Source of the DNA: Pseudonocardia hierapolitana
Lineage (GTDB): Bacteria > Actinomycetota > Actinomycetes > Mycobacteriales > Pseudonocardiaceae
Assembly: GCF_007994075.1 (NCBI RefSeq)
Contig: NZ_VIWU01000001.1
Span: 1 to 64,000 of the forward strand
Direction: 5' to 3'
DNA length: 64,000 nt
Position numbers and translations under genes: made by a program. Numbering within the stretch: position 1 is the first letter of the stretch; every line of letters begins with the position of its first letter. Below are positions 37,104 through 46,530 of this stretch, piece by piece. A model generated the notes under the pieces. That model had not been told where the DNA came from. It worked only from the letters and a program-made list of their open reading frames with translations, and ran no database searches.

Positions 37104-37169
37104 ATGATCCGAACTGTCGGTTGTCCATGCCTGCGCCGACGACCATGAGCACCCGCCACCGCGGATCAT
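37104..37169. repeat. Imperfect palindrome, copy 1
   Basis: Both arms start ATGATCCG when read inward and keep further matches (TG.CGG.TG..CATG), giving a 66-bp foldback. It is followed six bases later by a second palindrome with a related TGTCGGTTG core. A REP-like or MITE-like hairpin is the simplest reading. Confidence 0.6.
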
Positions 37170-37174
37170 GAACG

Positions 37175-37244
37175 CCAAGATCGCACGTGTCGGTTGCCCA
37201 TGGCTGCCGCCACAGCCATAGCCAACCGACACTGCGGATCTTGG
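37175..37244. repeat. Imperfect palindrome, copy 2
   Basis: A 70-bp foldback whose arms both begin CCAAGATC and share GTGTCGGTTG and ATGGCTG cores, with a loop of about four bases. It is a better-preserved relative of the adjacent palindrome and lies head-to-tail with it in the gap between convergent genes, where it could also stop transcription. Confidence 0.7.
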
Positions 37245-37415
37245 GCCCAACTACTCCACACGAGCCTCGGCAGCAGCACCGACCCGTCGTCGCGCCCAGC
37301 CGTGGCGGGCGGTGCGGCGTTCCGGAATGAACACGATGCGTCCTCACATCGACGCCATGGGTCTGCCCCCGCGCAACCAAGCACGCATGGGGTCGACCTG
37401 ATCGTGCAAAGCAGC

Positions 37416-37500
37416 CGGGCGTACTCGGCCCGGTCGGCAACGCGGCCTGCGGACGCCTGGGCCGCCGAGTTGCGTGCTGAACCTGCCTCGGCGGAGCGCT
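37416..37500. repeat. Half copy of the foldback repeat flanking the STAND gene
   Basis: An 85-bp segment beginning CGGGCGTACTCGGCC and ending GCGCTAG. It aligns with the right half of the 164-bp foldback at 40083-40246, sharing CTGGGCCG.CGAG and the terminal GCGCTAG. It touches the stop codon of the STAND regulator, so related repeats bracket that gene. Confidence 0.65.
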
Positions 37501-40033
37501 AGAGATCGCGGAGGTGGGAGCGGATCGCCGTGGTGGTGATCCGATCGCCGTAGCTGATGTCCGTGCCGATGGTCGTCAGGCCGAGATCCGTCAGGATGTC
37601 CAGGGCGCGCTGCCAATGCCTGCGGGCGTGATCACGCTCGTTCAGCAGGTGGTGGGCGTGGGCGAGGCCGTCGTGGGCGCGGACATCGGCCACGGGCCTG
37701 CCGAGTGTCGTCGCGAGGTCGAGCGCCTGGTGGAACAGGACCAGCGCCCGCTCGGCCCGGCCGGCCACGCAGGCGAGCCGGCCGAGGCCGTACACGGCTT
37801 CGTACTCCCAGCTCGGGTTGCCGACCTCGCGGGCGAGGTCGATGGCCTGCTCGTAGTAGGAGGCGGCCGGCGCGACATGGCCCTCGTCGCGGTGGGCACA
37901 CGCCAAGCCGATCAAGCAGCCGAGGGTGCCGCGCTGGTCGCGGACGGCCCGGCAGATGTGCAACGCCTGTTCGAAGCACTCGATGGCCCGTTCGAACCGG
38001 CCATCGGTCCGATGCGCGTAACCGAGGCCGTGGAGCGCCAACCATTCGCCGTTCCGGTCGCTGTGGGCGCGAGCGAGGGCGACGCACTGCTCGAACTCGT
38101 CCACCGCAGGCTCGCCGCACCGGAGGTGGTGCCACCCGAGGAAGCACAGCGCGTCCAGCTCGGCGTCGTGATCCGAGACGTGGCGGACGCGCGCCAGTGC
38201 GGCCGCGAAGTGATCGGCGGCACGCGCGTGGGCGCCCTGCAGGCTGCGGACCGCGCCGAGGGACGTCAACGCCCTCACCTCCCCGAGGTGGTGGCCGACG
38301 GCGTGGGCGGTGGCCGCCGCGAGTTCGAAGAGCTCGCCCGCTTGCTCCAGCCTGCTGTGGAACCACCAGTGCACCTTGCCGAGCAGGACCAGCGCGTCGG
38401 CCTCCCCGTGGCCGTCACCGGCGGCCCGGGCCGCGGCCAGCGCGTGCTGGTGGAGCGTCGCGGCTTCGGCCCCGCGCCCCCGGTCGTACAGGTAGCGGTG
38501 CAGGGTGGCGCCCACGTGCGAGACGTGCTCTGGCCAACCGTGCTCGGCGGCGTGCTGCGCGGCGGCGACCAGGTTCGACAGCTCGCCTTCGACCCAGGCC
38601 CCCGCACGGACCGGGTCGGGGAAGGCCGGTACCGGCGTGCGCGCTCGCGGTTTCCCGGGCCGTCTGCTCCGTTCGTGCGGGTAGGCGACGTCCATCGCCG
38701 CCGACGCGGCGTACCGGTGATGGTCGAGCAACCGGGCGATCGCCGCTCGGCGGTCGGGCTCGGCCTCGTCGCGGATCGCCGCCGCCCGCGCGTGGTCACG
38801 CACGAGGTCGTGGAACCCGAAGCGGCCCGGCGACGGCTCCTGCAGCAGGTGTGCGTCGACGAGCTGCTCGATCAGCCGGCCGGTGTCGCTCAGGTCGGCG
38901 TCGAGGAGGGCTGCGGCGGCGTACCGGTCGAGCTCGCCGCCGGGGTGCAGCGCCAGCAACCGGTAGGCGCGGCGCAGCTGCGGATCGAGGTCCCGGCAGG
39001 ACGACTCCAGCGCGGCCGCCACACTGCGCGAGCCCGCCTCGAGCTCGACCAGACGATGCCGCCGGTCGCGCAGCCGCTCCACGAGGTTCTCGACGGACCA
39101 CGCCGGACGCGCGCGCAGCCGGGCCGCGGCGATCCGCACCGCGAGCGGGAGCCGCCCGCACAGCTCGACGACCTCCGCCAGCGCCTCGGCGGACTCCCCG
39201 GCCGTACGGCCGTCCCCGGCCGCGTTGACGAACAGGGCGACGGCGTCGGGCAGCGGGAGCACGTCCAGCGACACGACCCGGGTCTGGTCCAGGCCGACCA
39301 GCCTGCGGCGACTGGTCACCACCACAAGGCAGCCCGGCGTCCCGGGGAGCAACGGCGCCACCTGCGCCTCGCTCGCCGCGTTGTCCAGCAGGACCAGGAC
39401 CTTCCGACCGGCCATCCGGCTGCGGTACAACGCGGCACGGTCGTCCAGGTCGCCCGGGATCTGATCGCCCGGCACCCCGATGGCCCGCAGCATCCGGTCC
39501 AGCGCGTCAGCGGGCTCGACCGGCGCCACGCCCTCGGTGTAGCCGTGCAGGTCCAGGAACAGCTGACCGTCCGGGAAGTGGCCGGCCATCCGGTGCGCGG
39601 CGTGCACCGCGAGCGCCGTCTTCCCGATACCGGCCATCCCGTCGATCGACGTGATCACCACCGTCGACATGTCGGGGATCCGCTCCAGGTCCGCCGACTC
39701 CGCCGCCCGGCCGGTGAACGCCGGAGGGGGCGCCGGGAGCTGCCGCGGCACCGCACCCGGGGGCCGCGACGGGAACGCGCCGGACCGCTCCGGCACGTTC
39801 CTCGTTCCGATCGCGCCCGTGTCCCGCGCCGCGCCGATCAGTGCGGCCCGTTCCGCCTCGGTCAGGCCCAACGCGGCCGCGAGCAGCTCGAGCGACGAGC
39901 TCCGCGGCCGGGCCGCACCACCCGCCTCCAGCCGCCGGATCGACCGGACGCTGATGCCGGATCGCTCGGCCAGCTGCTCCTGGGTCAACAGCGCACGTTC
40001 GCGCCATGCCCGCAGACTCGCGCCGATGGCCAC
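37499..40033 (-). CDS. XRE-STAND (NB-ARC)-TPR regulator, AfsR/SARP-like without BTAD
   Basis: An 844-residue signal-transduction ATPase. An XRE helix-turn-helix occupies residues 5-65 (TQEQLAERSGISVRSIRRLE). The NB-ARC ATPase core starts with Walker A GMAGIGKT at 132-139 and has Walker B VLVLLDNA near residue 210, then TSRRRLVGLD and GRLPLAVRIAAARL blocks. A winged-helix region lies near 370-420. About eight TPR-like repeats (about 500-800) form the sensor. Such proteins are usually transcription regulators; STAND ATPases also occur in phage defence, and no effector domain is fused here. ATG at 40033. The gene is bracketed by related repeats and absent from the mycobacterial block. Confidence 0.88.
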   Translation of the reverse strand: MAIGASLRAWRERALLTQEQLAERSGISVRSIRRLEAGGAARPRSSSLELLAAALGLTEAERAALIGAARDTGAIGTRNVPERSGAFPSRPPGAVPRQLPAPPPAFTGRAAESADLERIPDMSTVVITSIDGMAGIGKTALAVHAAHRMAGHFPDGQLFLDLHGYTEGVAPVEPADALDRMLRAIGVPGDQIPGDLDDRAALYRSRMAGRKVLVLLDNAASEAQVAPLLPGTPGCLVVVTSRRRLVGLDQTRVVSLDVLPLPDAVALFVNAAGDGRTAGESAEALAEVVELCGRLPLAVRIAAARLRARPAWSVENLVERLRDRRHRLVELEAGSRSVAAALESSCRDLDPQLRRAYRLLALHPGGELDRYAAAALLDADLSDTGRLIEQLVDAHLLQEPSPGRFGFHDLVRDHARAAAIRDEAEPDRRAAIARLLDHHRYAASAAMDVAYPHERSRRPGKPRARTPVPAFPDPVRAGAWVEGELSNLVAAAQHAAEHGWPEHVSHVGATLHRYLYDRGRGAEAATLHQHALAAARAAGDGHGEADALVLLGKVHWWFHSRLEQAGELFELAAATAHAVGHHLGEVRALTSLGAVRSLQGAHARAADHFAAALARVRHVSDHDAELDALCFLGWHHLRCGEPAVDEFEQCVALARAHSDRNGEWLALHGLGYAHRTDGRFERAIECFEQALHICRAVRDQRGTLGCLIGLACAHRDEGHVAPAASYYEQAIDLAREVGNPSWEYEAVYGLGRLACVAGRAERALVLFHQALDLATTLGRPVADVRAHDGLAHAHHLLNERDHARRHWQRALDILTDLGLTTIGTDISYGDRITTTAIRSHLRDL

Positions 40034-40082
40034 GATGGATCACCCCTCGGGGTGTCAGGCTACGGGCGCGGCCGGAACGACC

Positions 40083-40246
40083 AGCGCCCCCGACCGGAAG
40101 TGCTGTGTGTGGATCGGCGGATCCAGGTTTCCGCTGGGTGTGCCGCCGAGCCGGCCTCGTACCGGGCGTACTCGGCCGGTTCGCCGGTGCGCCCAGCGGG
40201 AAGCTGGGCCGTCGAGGTACGTGCAGGACTTCCGGTCGGGGGCGCT
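40083..40246. repeat. 164-bp foldback element with perfect 19-bp terminal inverted repeats
   Basis: The outer arms are exact: AGCGCCCCCGACCGGAAGT at 40083-40101 and its reverse complement at 40228-40246. The inner halves also pair imperfectly (CCGCTGGG against CCCAGCGG; GAGCCGGCC against GGCCGGTTC), so nearly the whole element folds on itself. It lies between the STAND gene and the Lrp-like gene. A half copy lies on the other side of the STAND gene. No transposase is encoded; a MITE is the best guess. Confidence 0.8.
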
Positions 40247-40282
40247 AGTGTCGCCTTCAGTCCGAGACCCGAGGGAGCCGTC

Positions 40283-40561
40283 GTGATCACCGCGATCGTC
40301 CTGGTGCACACCGCCGCCGACCGCATCCCCGAGACGGCGCAGACCATCGCCGACCTCGACGGGGTGTCCGAGGTCTACTCCTGCGCGGGCGACGTCGACC
40401 TGATCGCCGTTGTCAAGGTCGCCGAGCACGACCAGCTCGCCGACGTGATCGCCGGGCGGCTCAGCAAGATCGAGGGCGTGCGGCGCACCGACACCCACAT
40501 CGCCTTCCGCTCGTACTCCCGCGCCGACACCGAGGCCACCTTCTCCGTCGGCCTGGACTGA
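40283..40561 (+). CDS. Stand-alone Lrp/AsnC ligand-binding (RAM) domain protein
   Basis: A 92-residue protein with the alpha-beta sandwich of the Lrp/AsnC effector domain but no helix-turn-helix. It begins MITAIVLVHTAADRIPETAQ and contains GVSEVYSCAGDVDLIAVV, the strand-turn-strand seen in RAM domains. Such stand-alone domains form dimers or decamers that bind amino acids. GTG at 40283 has a GAGGGAG ribosome-binding site nearby. It converges with trpD, whose stop is 30 bp away; a link to tryptophan sensing is speculation. Confidence 0.85.
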   Translation: MITAIVLVHTAADRIPETAQTIADLDGVSEVYSCAGDVDLIAVVKVAEHDQLADVIAGRLSKIEGVRRTDTHIAFRSYSRADTEATFSVGLD

Positions 40562-40590
40562 CCGCGACTCGCGGGTTCCTGGGGACCGTC

Positions 40591-41637
40591 CTACGGCTTG
40601 TGGGCGGTGGAGACCTCGACCCAGCGGGTCAGCAGCCGTTCGGCCGCGCCGGAGTCGATGGCGGCGGCGGCGCGGTCGAGGGCCGCGGGGAAGGCGTCCG
40701 CCAGCTGCGCGGGCGGTCCGTCGAACGCGACCAGCGCGCCGGCGGCGTTGAGCAGCACCGCGTCGCGCACGGCGCCGGTGCGCCCGCCGACCAGCGCGCG
40801 GAAGACATCGGCGTTCTCCGCCGGGCTGCCGCCACGCAGCGCCTCCCGGGTGGCGGGGGCTAGGCCGAGCGCGGCCGGGTCGATGCTCTCCTGCCGCACC
40901 TGCCCTCCGGCGACGACCCAGACCGTGCTGGTGGTCGTGGTGGTGAGCTCGTCGAGGCCGTCGTCGCCGCGGACCACGAGCGCCGACCCCCCGCGTCCGG
41001 CGAGCACCTCGGCGATCACGGGCGCGAGCCGCCGGTCGGCGCACCCGACGAGCGCGGCGGGCGGCTGGGCCGGGTTGGTGAGCGGGCCGAGCACGTTCAT
41101 CGCGGTGGGCACGCCGAGCTCGCGACGCGGTGCGGCCGCGTGCCGCATCGCCGGGTGGAACACCGGGGCGAAGCAGAACCCGATGCCGACCTCCGCCACG
41201 CACGCCGCGACGCCATCGGGCGGCAGGTCGATCGCGACGCCGAGCGCCTCGAGCACGTCGGCCGCCCCGCTGGACGACGACGCGGCCCGGTTGCCGTGCT
41301 TGACGACCGGCGCCCCCGCGGCCGCAACGACGACCGCGCTCATGGTGGAGATGTTGACGGTGTGCGCCTGGTCGCCACCGGTGCCGACGACGTCCACGGC
41401 CGGACCGGCCACCGTGACCCGCCGGGCGTGGCGCAGCATCGCCTCGGCGAGCCCGGCGATCTCGGCGGCCGTCTCCCCCTTGGCCCGCAGCGCGACCAGG
41501 AACCCGGCGAGCTGGGCGGGGGTGGCCTCGGCCGAGAGCACCCGGTCCATCACCCACGCGGTGTCGGTGGCGCCGAGGTGCTCGCCGCGGATCAGCCGGC
41601 CGAGCAGGCTCGGCCAGCTGAGGACACTCTCAGCCAC
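40591..41637 (-). CDS. trpD: Anthranilate phosphoribosyltransferase TrpD
   Basis: Transfers phosphoribosyl from PRPP to anthranilate, the second step of tryptophan synthesis. The 348-residue protein has the PRPP-binding [14 protein letters not shown] loop, [12 protein letters not shown] and the [10 protein letters not shown] segment. GTG at 41637 overlaps the upstream receiver-protein gene by 8 bp; the longer open frame to 41787 runs through that gene and is Arg/Pro-rich, so it is rejected. No other trp gene is nearby, as in mycobacteria where trpD (Rv2192c) is also split from the operon and lies beside ctaE. Confidence 0.94.
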   Translation of the reverse strand: MAESVLSWPSLLGRLIRGEHLGATDTAWVMDRVLSAEATPAQLAGFLVALRAKGETAAEIAGLAEAMLRHARRVTVAGPAVDVVGTGGDQAHTVNISTMSAVVVAAAGAPVVKHGNRAASSSSGAADVLEALGVAIDLPPDGVAACVAEVGIGFCFAPVFHPAMRHAAAPRRELGVPTAMNVLGPLTNPAQPPAALVGCADRRLAPVIAEVLAGRGGSALVVRGDDGLDELTTTTTSTVWVVAGGQVRQESIDPAALGLAPATREALRGGSPAENADVFRALVGGRTGAVRDAVLLNAAGALVAFDGPPAQLADAFPAALDRAAAAIDSGAAERLLTRWVEVSTAHKP

Positions 41638-42079
41638 GGCCTGTGCCGATGGGCGCTGCGCTGCGCGCCGGGAGCGGCGCCGAGCCCCGCAGCACGTCGG
41701 CCACCGTCTCGGCGGCGGTGAGCGGGTCGAGCGGGTGCACGAGCACCGCGTCGGCCTGGGACCACGTGGCGAGCCAGCGGTCGTCACGCCTGCGCACCGT
41801 GACGATGATCGGCGGGCAGTCGTCGATCTCGTTCTTCAGCTGACGGGAGATGCCCATGCCGCCGGTGGGCTGGGCCTCGCCGTCGAGGATCGCGAGATCG
41901 AACTCGCCGGCGTCGGCTCCCTGCAGCACCTCCGCGATCCCGCTCGCCTCGTGGAAGCGGACGCGGGGGAGGTCGGGCGCCGGGCGCCGGCCGATGGCCG
42001 AGATGATGGCCTCCCGGACCTCGGGGCGGTGGCTGAACACCAGCACGGTCAGGGTCTCGTGCGCGACGGGGCTGCTCAC
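41630..42079 (-). CDS. Atypical response-regulator receiver protein
   Basis: A 149-residue receiver-like fold with no output domain. The core follows the REC pattern of alternating strands and helices ([43 protein letters not shown]). However, the acidic pair that normally ends strand 1 is replaced by Ser-His, and the strand-5 Lys appears to be His. The Asp in ILDGE is kept. It may thus be phosphorylation-independent. GTG at 42079 is used, and the 3' end overlaps trpD by 8 bp. It is divergent from ctaE with a 76-bp gap. Confidence 0.78.
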   Translation of the reverse strand: MSSPVAHETLTVLVFSHRPEVREAIISAIGRRPAPDLPRVRFHEASGIAEVLQGADAGEFDLAILDGEAQPTGGMGISRQLKNEIDDCPPIIVTVRRRDDRWLATWSQADAVLVHPLDPLTAAETVADVLRGSAPLPARSAAPIGTGRG

Positions 42080-42155
42080 ACTCGGGAACTGTAGTGCGAC
42101 GTGCTCGTCCGCCCCCTCCCGCCTGCCCGGGGGTAAAGACGACAGCCTGTAGAAG

Positions 42156-42779
42156 ATGGTTCATACTGCCCCGGTGACGACTGCGGCTCCCACCATCAGC
42201 GCGCGCATCCACTCGCTGAACCGCCCCAACCTGGTCAGCGTCGGCACCATCGTGTGGCTGTCCAGCGAGCTGATGTTCTTCGCCGGGCTGTTCGCGATCT
42301 ACTTCACGGCTCGGGCGCAGAACCCGCCGGACGCGACGTGGCCGCCCGCTCCGACGCACCTCAACGTGCCTTACGCGCTGGTCGTGACGATCATCCTCGT
42401 CGCGTCCTCGTTCACCTGCCAGTTCGGGGTGTTCGCGGCCGAGCGCGGCGATGTGTACGGGCTGCGCCGCTGGTACCTGCTGACGCTCGCGATGGGCACG
42501 GCGTTCGTGCTCGGTCAGGCCTACGAGTACGTGCAGCTGGTGCACGAGGGCACCACGCTCGCGTCGAGCGCCTACGGCACGGTGTTCTACCTGGCCACCG
42601 GCTTCCACGGCCTGCACGTCACCGGCGGGCTGATCGCTTTCGTCTACCTGCTGATCCGCACGAAGCTCAGCAAGTTCACCCCGCAGCAGGCCACCGCCGC
42701 GATCGTCGTGTCCTACTACTGGCACTTCGTGGACGTCGTGTGGATCGGGCTGTTCGCCGTCATCTACTTCATCCGCTGA
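42156..42779 (+). CDS. ctaE: Cytochrome c oxidase subunit III (CtaE)
   Basis: A 207-residue, five-helix membrane protein of the aa3-type oxidase. Conserved family segments include [31 protein letters not shown] and the C-terminal [18 protein letters not shown]. It starts at ATG 42156 with 32 bp between its stop and qcrC. In actinobacteria the aa3 oxidase and the cytochrome bcc complex form a supercomplex, consistent with this gene heading the ctaE-qcrCAB operon. Confidence 0.95.
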   Translation: MVHTAPVTTAAPTISARIHSLNRPNLVSVGTIVWLSSELMFFAGLFAIYFTARAQNPPDATWPPAPTHLNVPYALVVTIILVASSFTCQFGVFAAERGDVYGLRRWYLLTLAMGTAFVLGQAYEYVQLVHEGTTLASSAYGTVFYLATGFHGLHVTGGLIAFVYLLIRTKLSKFTPQQATAAIVVSYYWHFVDVVWIGLFAVIYFIR

Positions 42780-42811
42780 TACCCGACCGTTAGGGCTGGA
42801 CGACGCCGACG

Positions 42812-43654
42812 ATGACCACCACACCCCCTTCGAGGAAGCCCCGTGGGCCGCGCAGCCGGTTCCGCCGCCGCGTGGCGGGCGCGCTGGCGCTGGGGATCGG
42901 CCTGCTCACCGCGGGTGGCCTGTACACCGCCTTCGCCCCGCAGCCGCAGGTGGCAACGGCGCAGGAGGGCGACGCCGCGCTGATCGCGCAGGGCGAGCAG
43001 CTCTACAACAACACCTGCGTCAGCTGTCACGGCTCCAACCTGCAGGGCGTGCAGGACCGCGGTCCGAGCCTCATCGGCGTCGGTGACGCGGCCGTCTACT
43101 TCCAGGTCGCGACCGGGCGCATGCCGCTGGCCCGCCAGGAGGCGCAGGCGCAGCGCAAGCCGCCGCCCGCCCAGTTCGACCCGAACACCGAGGAGGGCGC
43201 GCGCAACATCGACGCCCTGGGCGCGTTCATCCAGGCCAACGGTGGCGGGCCCACGCGGCCGAACGTCGAGGGTCACGCCCTTCGCGGCGAGGACCCGGCG
43301 CGCGGCGGCGAGCTGTTCCGCCTCAACTGCGCGTCCTGCCACAACTTCACCGGACGCGGTGGGGCGCTGTCGTCCGGGAAGTTCGCGCCGTCGCTGGACC
43401 CGGCCACCGAGCTGGACATCTACACGGCGATGCTCACGGGACCGCAGAACATGCCGAAGTTCTCCGACCGGCAGCTCTCGCCGGAGGAGAAGGAAGACAT
43501 CATCGCCTACGTCAAGTCGGTGACGAACGGGAACAACAACCCGGGCGGCGACCCCCTCGGCGGGATCGGACCGGTGTCCGAAGGCCTCGTCGCCTTCATC
43601 GTCGGCATCGCCGCCATGGTCGGGTTCGCAATGTGGCTGGGAGCCAAGTCATGA
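42812..43654 (+). CDS. qcrC: Dihaem cytochrome c subunit QcrC of the bcc complex
   Basis: A 280-residue membrane-anchored dihaem cytochrome c. The N-terminal segment (about residues 16-40) is a signal anchor. Two haem-attachment motifs are present: CVSCH near residue 69 and CASCH near residue 174. Each is followed by a cytochrome c-like fold with downstream Met ligands, and a C-terminal transmembrane helix ([20 protein letters not shown]) closes the protein. It replaces soluble cytochrome c in the actinobacterial supercomplex. The stop overlaps the qcrA start by 4 bp (ATGA). Confidence 0.95.
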   Translation: MTTTPPSRKPRGPRSRFRRRVAGALALGIGLLTAGGLYTAFAPQPQVATAQEGDAALIAQGEQLYNNTCVSCHGSNLQGVQDRGPSLIGVGDAAVYFQVATGRMPLARQEAQAQRKPPPAQFDPNTEEGARNIDALGAFIQANGGGPTRPNVEGHALRGEDPARGGELFRLNCASCHNFTGRGGALSSGKFAPSLDPATELDIYTAMLTGPQNMPKFSDRQLSPEEKEDIIAYVKSVTNGNNNPGGDPLGGIGPVSEGLVAFIVGIAAMVGFAMWLGAKS

Positions 43655-44811
43655 CCACCTCGAGCCAGCATCCACCCGCACTCGGCACGGAGAACCCGAA
43701 GCCACCCACGCCCACGCCGGCCGAGGTCGAGGACATGACCCTCGACCAGCGCGCGCGGCTCGCCGGTGACCTCGACGACGTCGACGTCGTCCACAACCAG
43801 CGCAAGTGGCCGATCCCGGGCACGCGCGCCGAGAAGCGCGCCGAACGGGCCGTGGCGATGTGGTTCGCCATCTCCGCGCTGTCCGGGCTGGCGTTCCTCG
43901 TCGCGTTCGTGGCGTGGCCGTTCGAGTACGTGGCGCCCGGTGAGCCCGGCTACCTGACGTACACGCTCTACACGCCGGTCGTCGGCGGCACGTTCGGGCT
44001 CTCGGTCCTCGCGATCGGGATCGGCGTGATCTCCTACATCAAGAAGTTCTTCCCGGACGAGGTGTCGGTCCAGCAGCGCCACGACGGCGCCTCCGACGAC
44101 GTCGCCCGGCTCACCGTCACCGCGCAGCTGGTCAAGGCGGGCAAGGACACCGACATCGCCCGGCGCAAGCTGATCGTCCGGGCCGCCGGCGGGGCGGCGG
44201 GTGTGCTCGGCCTCGGGCTGGGCGTCGCGGCCGTCGCGCCGCTGGTGCGCGACCCGTGGAAGGGCGGCGACAACGCCGCGCTGTGGGTCACCCCGTGGAA
44301 GCCGGTCAACGGCGAGACCGTCTACCTGCGCCGCGACACGGGCGACCCGCACGAGATCTCGCTCGTCCGCCCCGAGGACCAGGCGCCCGGCTCCATGGAG
44401 ACGGTGTTCCCGTTCCGGGAGTCCGACCGGGACAACGAGGAAGCCCTGATCCGCAGCCTTCGGGCCTCGGACGCCCCGGTCATGCTGATCCGCCTGCGGC
44501 CCGACGAGCGCGTCGTGCACCGCAACGGCCAGGAGAACTTCAACTACGGCGACTACTACGCCTTCTCCAAGATCTGCAGCCACCTGGGCTGCCCCACCTC
44601 GCTGTACGAGTCGCAGACCAACCGGATCCTCTGCCCGTGCCACCAGTCGCAGTTCCTGGCCACGGAGTACGCCAGGCCCGTGTTCGGTCCGGCCACCAGG
44701 CCGCTCGCCCAGCTTCCTATTACAGTGAACGACGAGGGATACCTCGTGGCCGCGAGCGACTTCGCCGAGCCCGTCGGCCCGGCCTTCTGGGAGCGGAGGT
44801 ACAACCCGTGA
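43651..44811 (+). CDS. qcrA: Rieske iron-sulfur subunit QcrA
   Basis: A 386-residue Rieske protein with an unusually long N-terminal part bearing three hydrophobic helices (about 73-95, 107-128 and 186-206), as in actinobacterial QcrA. The [2Fe-2S] ligands are in CSHLGC and CPCHQSQF (about residues 308-335). ATG at 43651 overlaps qcrC by 4 bp, and the stop overlaps qcrB by 4 bp, so the three genes are translationally coupled. It oxidises menaquinol and passes electrons to QcrC. Confidence 0.95.
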   Translation: MTTSSQHPPALGTENPKPPTPTPAEVEDMTLDQRARLAGDLDDVDVVHNQRKWPIPGTRAEKRAERAVAMWFAISALSGLAFLVAFVAWPFEYVAPGEPGYLTYTLYTPVVGGTFGLSVLAIGIGVISYIKKFFPDEVSVQQRHDGASDDVARLTVTAQLVKAGKDTDIARRKLIVRAAGGAAGVLGLGLGVAAVAPLVRDPWKGGDNAALWVTPWKPVNGETVYLRRDTGDPHEISLVRPEDQAPGSMETVFPFRESDRDNEEALIRSLRASDAPVMLIRLRPDERVVHRNGQENFNYGDYYAFSKICSHLGCPTSLYESQTNRILCPCHQSQFLATEYARPVFGPATRPLAQLPITVNDEGYLVAASDFAEPVGPAFWERRYNP

Positions 44812-46481
44812 GCGCCCTCACCACTCCGACGGGCTCGGGAGCCAACGCCAAGGTGATCGGCGCCCTCGACGAGCTCGACCAGCGCTACCACCCGGCCGCT
44901 GGCCTGCGGAAGCAGTTCAACAAGGTCTTCCCGACCCACTGGTCGTTCATGCTCGGTGAGGTCGCGCTCTACAGCTTCATCGTGCTGCTGCTGTCGGGCA
45001 CCTACCTCGCACTCTTCTTCGACCCCTCCATGGAGGAGGTCACCTACAACGGCACGTTCGAGAACCTGCGCGGCATCCACATGTCGCGGGCGTACGAGAG
45101 CACCCTGCAGATCTCCTTCGAGGTCCGCGGCGGGCTGTTCGTCCGCCAGGTGCACCACTGGGCGGCGCTGCTGTTCATGGCCGCGATGGTCGTGCACATG
45201 TTCCGCACGTACTTCACCGGCGCCTTCCGCAAGCCGCGCGAGGCCAACTGGGTGATCGGCGTGCTGCTGCTGTTCCTCGGCTTCTTCGCCGGGTTCACCG
45301 GCTACTCGATCCCCGACGACCTGCTGTCCGGCACGGGCCTGCGGATCGCGTCCGGGTTCATGCTGGCCGTCCCGGTGGTCGGCACGTGGAGCCACTGGGC
45401 GATCTTCGGTGGTGAGTTCCCCGGTACCGAGATCATCCCGCGGCTCTACATCGTGCACGTGCTGCTCATCCCGGGCATCCTGCTCGCGCTGATCGCGGTG
45501 CACGTCGGGCTGGTCTGGTACCAGAAGCACACCCAGTTCCCCGGCCCGGGCCGCACGGAGGGCAACGTCGTGGGCGTGCGGATCCTTCCGGCGTTCGCGG
45601 CCAAGGGCGGCGCGTTCTTCGCCGTCACGGTCGGCGTCCTCGGGATCATGGGCGGACTGCTGCAGATCAACCCGATCTGGAACTTCGGGCCCTACAACGC
45701 GGCCCACGTCTCCGCCGGGTCCCAGCCCGACTGGTACGTCCTCTTCACCGAGGGCATGCTGCGGATCTTCCCGCCGTGGGACATCTACCTCGGGGACTAC
45801 AACGTCCCGCCCGCGTTCTGGGCGAGCCCGGCATTCCTCCCGATCCTCTACACGATCGCCGGGGCGTACCCGTGGATCGAGCGGAAGTTCACCAAGGACA
45901 ACGCCCTGCACAACCTGCTGCAGCGCCCGCGGGACGTGCCGGTCCGCACGTCGCTGGGCGTCATGGGCATCTCCTTCTACACGGTGCTCGTCCTGTCGGG
46001 AAGCAACGACCTGATCGCCTACTTCTTCGACGTCTCGCTCAACGCCACCACGTGGGCGGGCCGCATCGGGGTGCTGGTGGTCCCGCCGATCGCCTACTGG
46101 GTGACCTATCGGATCTGCATCGGCCTGCAGCGCTCCGACCGGGCGGTGCTCGAGCACGGCATCGAGACCGGCATCATCAAGCGACTGCCCCACGGTGAGT
46201 TCATCGAGGTGCACCAGCCGCTGGGCGGTGTCGACGACCACGGCCACGCGATCCCGCTGGAGTACCAGGGCGCCCCGGTGCCCAAGCGGATGAACCAGCT
46301 CGGCATGGGCGGCGCACCGGTCCCCGGCTCGCTGCTCACGCCGGACCCGGCCGACCAGACCGTGGCCCTGGAGCGGGCCCGGCACGAGGAGGCCGAGCGG
46401 GAGGCCGCGGCCCGCAACGGGCACCAGCCCCCCGAGGTCGCCACCCGCACGGAAGAGCGTGAGGCGATCGGCCAGCAGTAA
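44808..46481 (+). CDS. qcrB: Cytochrome b subunit QcrB of the bcc complex
   Basis: A 557-residue cytochrome b. The haem-ligand histidines fall in the [17 protein letters not shown] helix and in the later [11 protein letters not shown] and [21 protein letters not shown] segments. [12 protein letters not shown] loop lies near the quinol site. The C-terminal 120 residues form the cytosolic extension typical of actinobacteria. GTG at 44808 overlaps qcrA by 4 bp (GTGA). A strong hairpin 18 bp after the stop ends the operon. Confidence 0.95.
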   Translation: MSALTTPTGSGANAKVIGALDELDQRYHPAAGLRKQFNKVFPTHWSFMLGEVALYSFIVLLLSGTYLALFFDPSMEEVTYNGTFENLRGIHMSRAYESTLQISFEVRGGLFVRQVHHWAALLFMAAMVVHMFRTYFTGAFRKPREANWVIGVLLLFLGFFAGFTGYSIPDDLLSGTGLRIASGFMLAVPVVGTWSHWAIFGGEFPGTEIIPRLYIVHVLLIPGILLALIAVHVGLVWYQKHTQFPGPGRTEGNVVGVRILPAFAAKGGAFFAVTVGVLGIMGGLLQINPIWNFGPYNAAHVSAGSQPDWYVLFTEGMLRIFPPWDIYLGDYNVPPAFWASPAFLPILYTIAGAYPWIERKFTKDNALHNLLQRPRDVPVRTSLGVMGISFYTVLVLSGSNDLIAYFFDVSLNATTWAGRIGVLVVPPIAYWVTYRICIGLQRSDRAVLEHGIETGIIKRLPHGEFIEVHQPLGGVDDHGHAIPLEYQGAPVPKRMNQLGMGGAPVPGSLLTPDPADQTVALERARHEEAEREAAARNGHQPPEVATRTEEREAIGQQ

Positions 46482-46498
46482 GGTCCCGATCACCACGA

Positions 46499-46530
46499 GA
46501 AGGCCCCGCCGGTCGCCCGGCGGGGCCTTC
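46499..46530 (+). terminator. Intrinsic-type terminator after qcrB
   Basis: A perfect GC-rich stem (GAAGGCCCCGCCGG with CCCGGCGGGGCCTTC, three-base loop) spans 46499-46530, 18 bp after the qcrB stop. A short GTCGTT tract follows. It closes the ctaE-qcrCAB transcript. Confidence 0.9.

Larger units (their letters stand above)
36602..37498. other. Long convergent intergenic region with palindromic repeats
   Basis: About 900 bp between the convergent nuclease and STAND regulator genes. All open frames here are Arg/Pro/Ser-rich and show no recognisable protein. The region holds two adjacent imperfect palindromes (37104-37169 and 37175-37244) and a partial copy of a larger repeat (37416-37500), each listed separately. 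Confidence 0.6.

Noticed and set aside
36483..37440. Minus-strand open frames in the gap before the STAND gene
   Set aside because: They are Arg/Thr/Ser-rich, overlap the nuclease gene and palindromic repeats, and resemble no protein.
37499..40033. Anti-phage STAND defence (Avs-like) system
   Set aside because: The protein has an N-terminal DNA-binding XRE domain and TPR sensor but no nuclease, protease or other effector domain, and no defence genes are adjacent; a transcription regulator is more likely.
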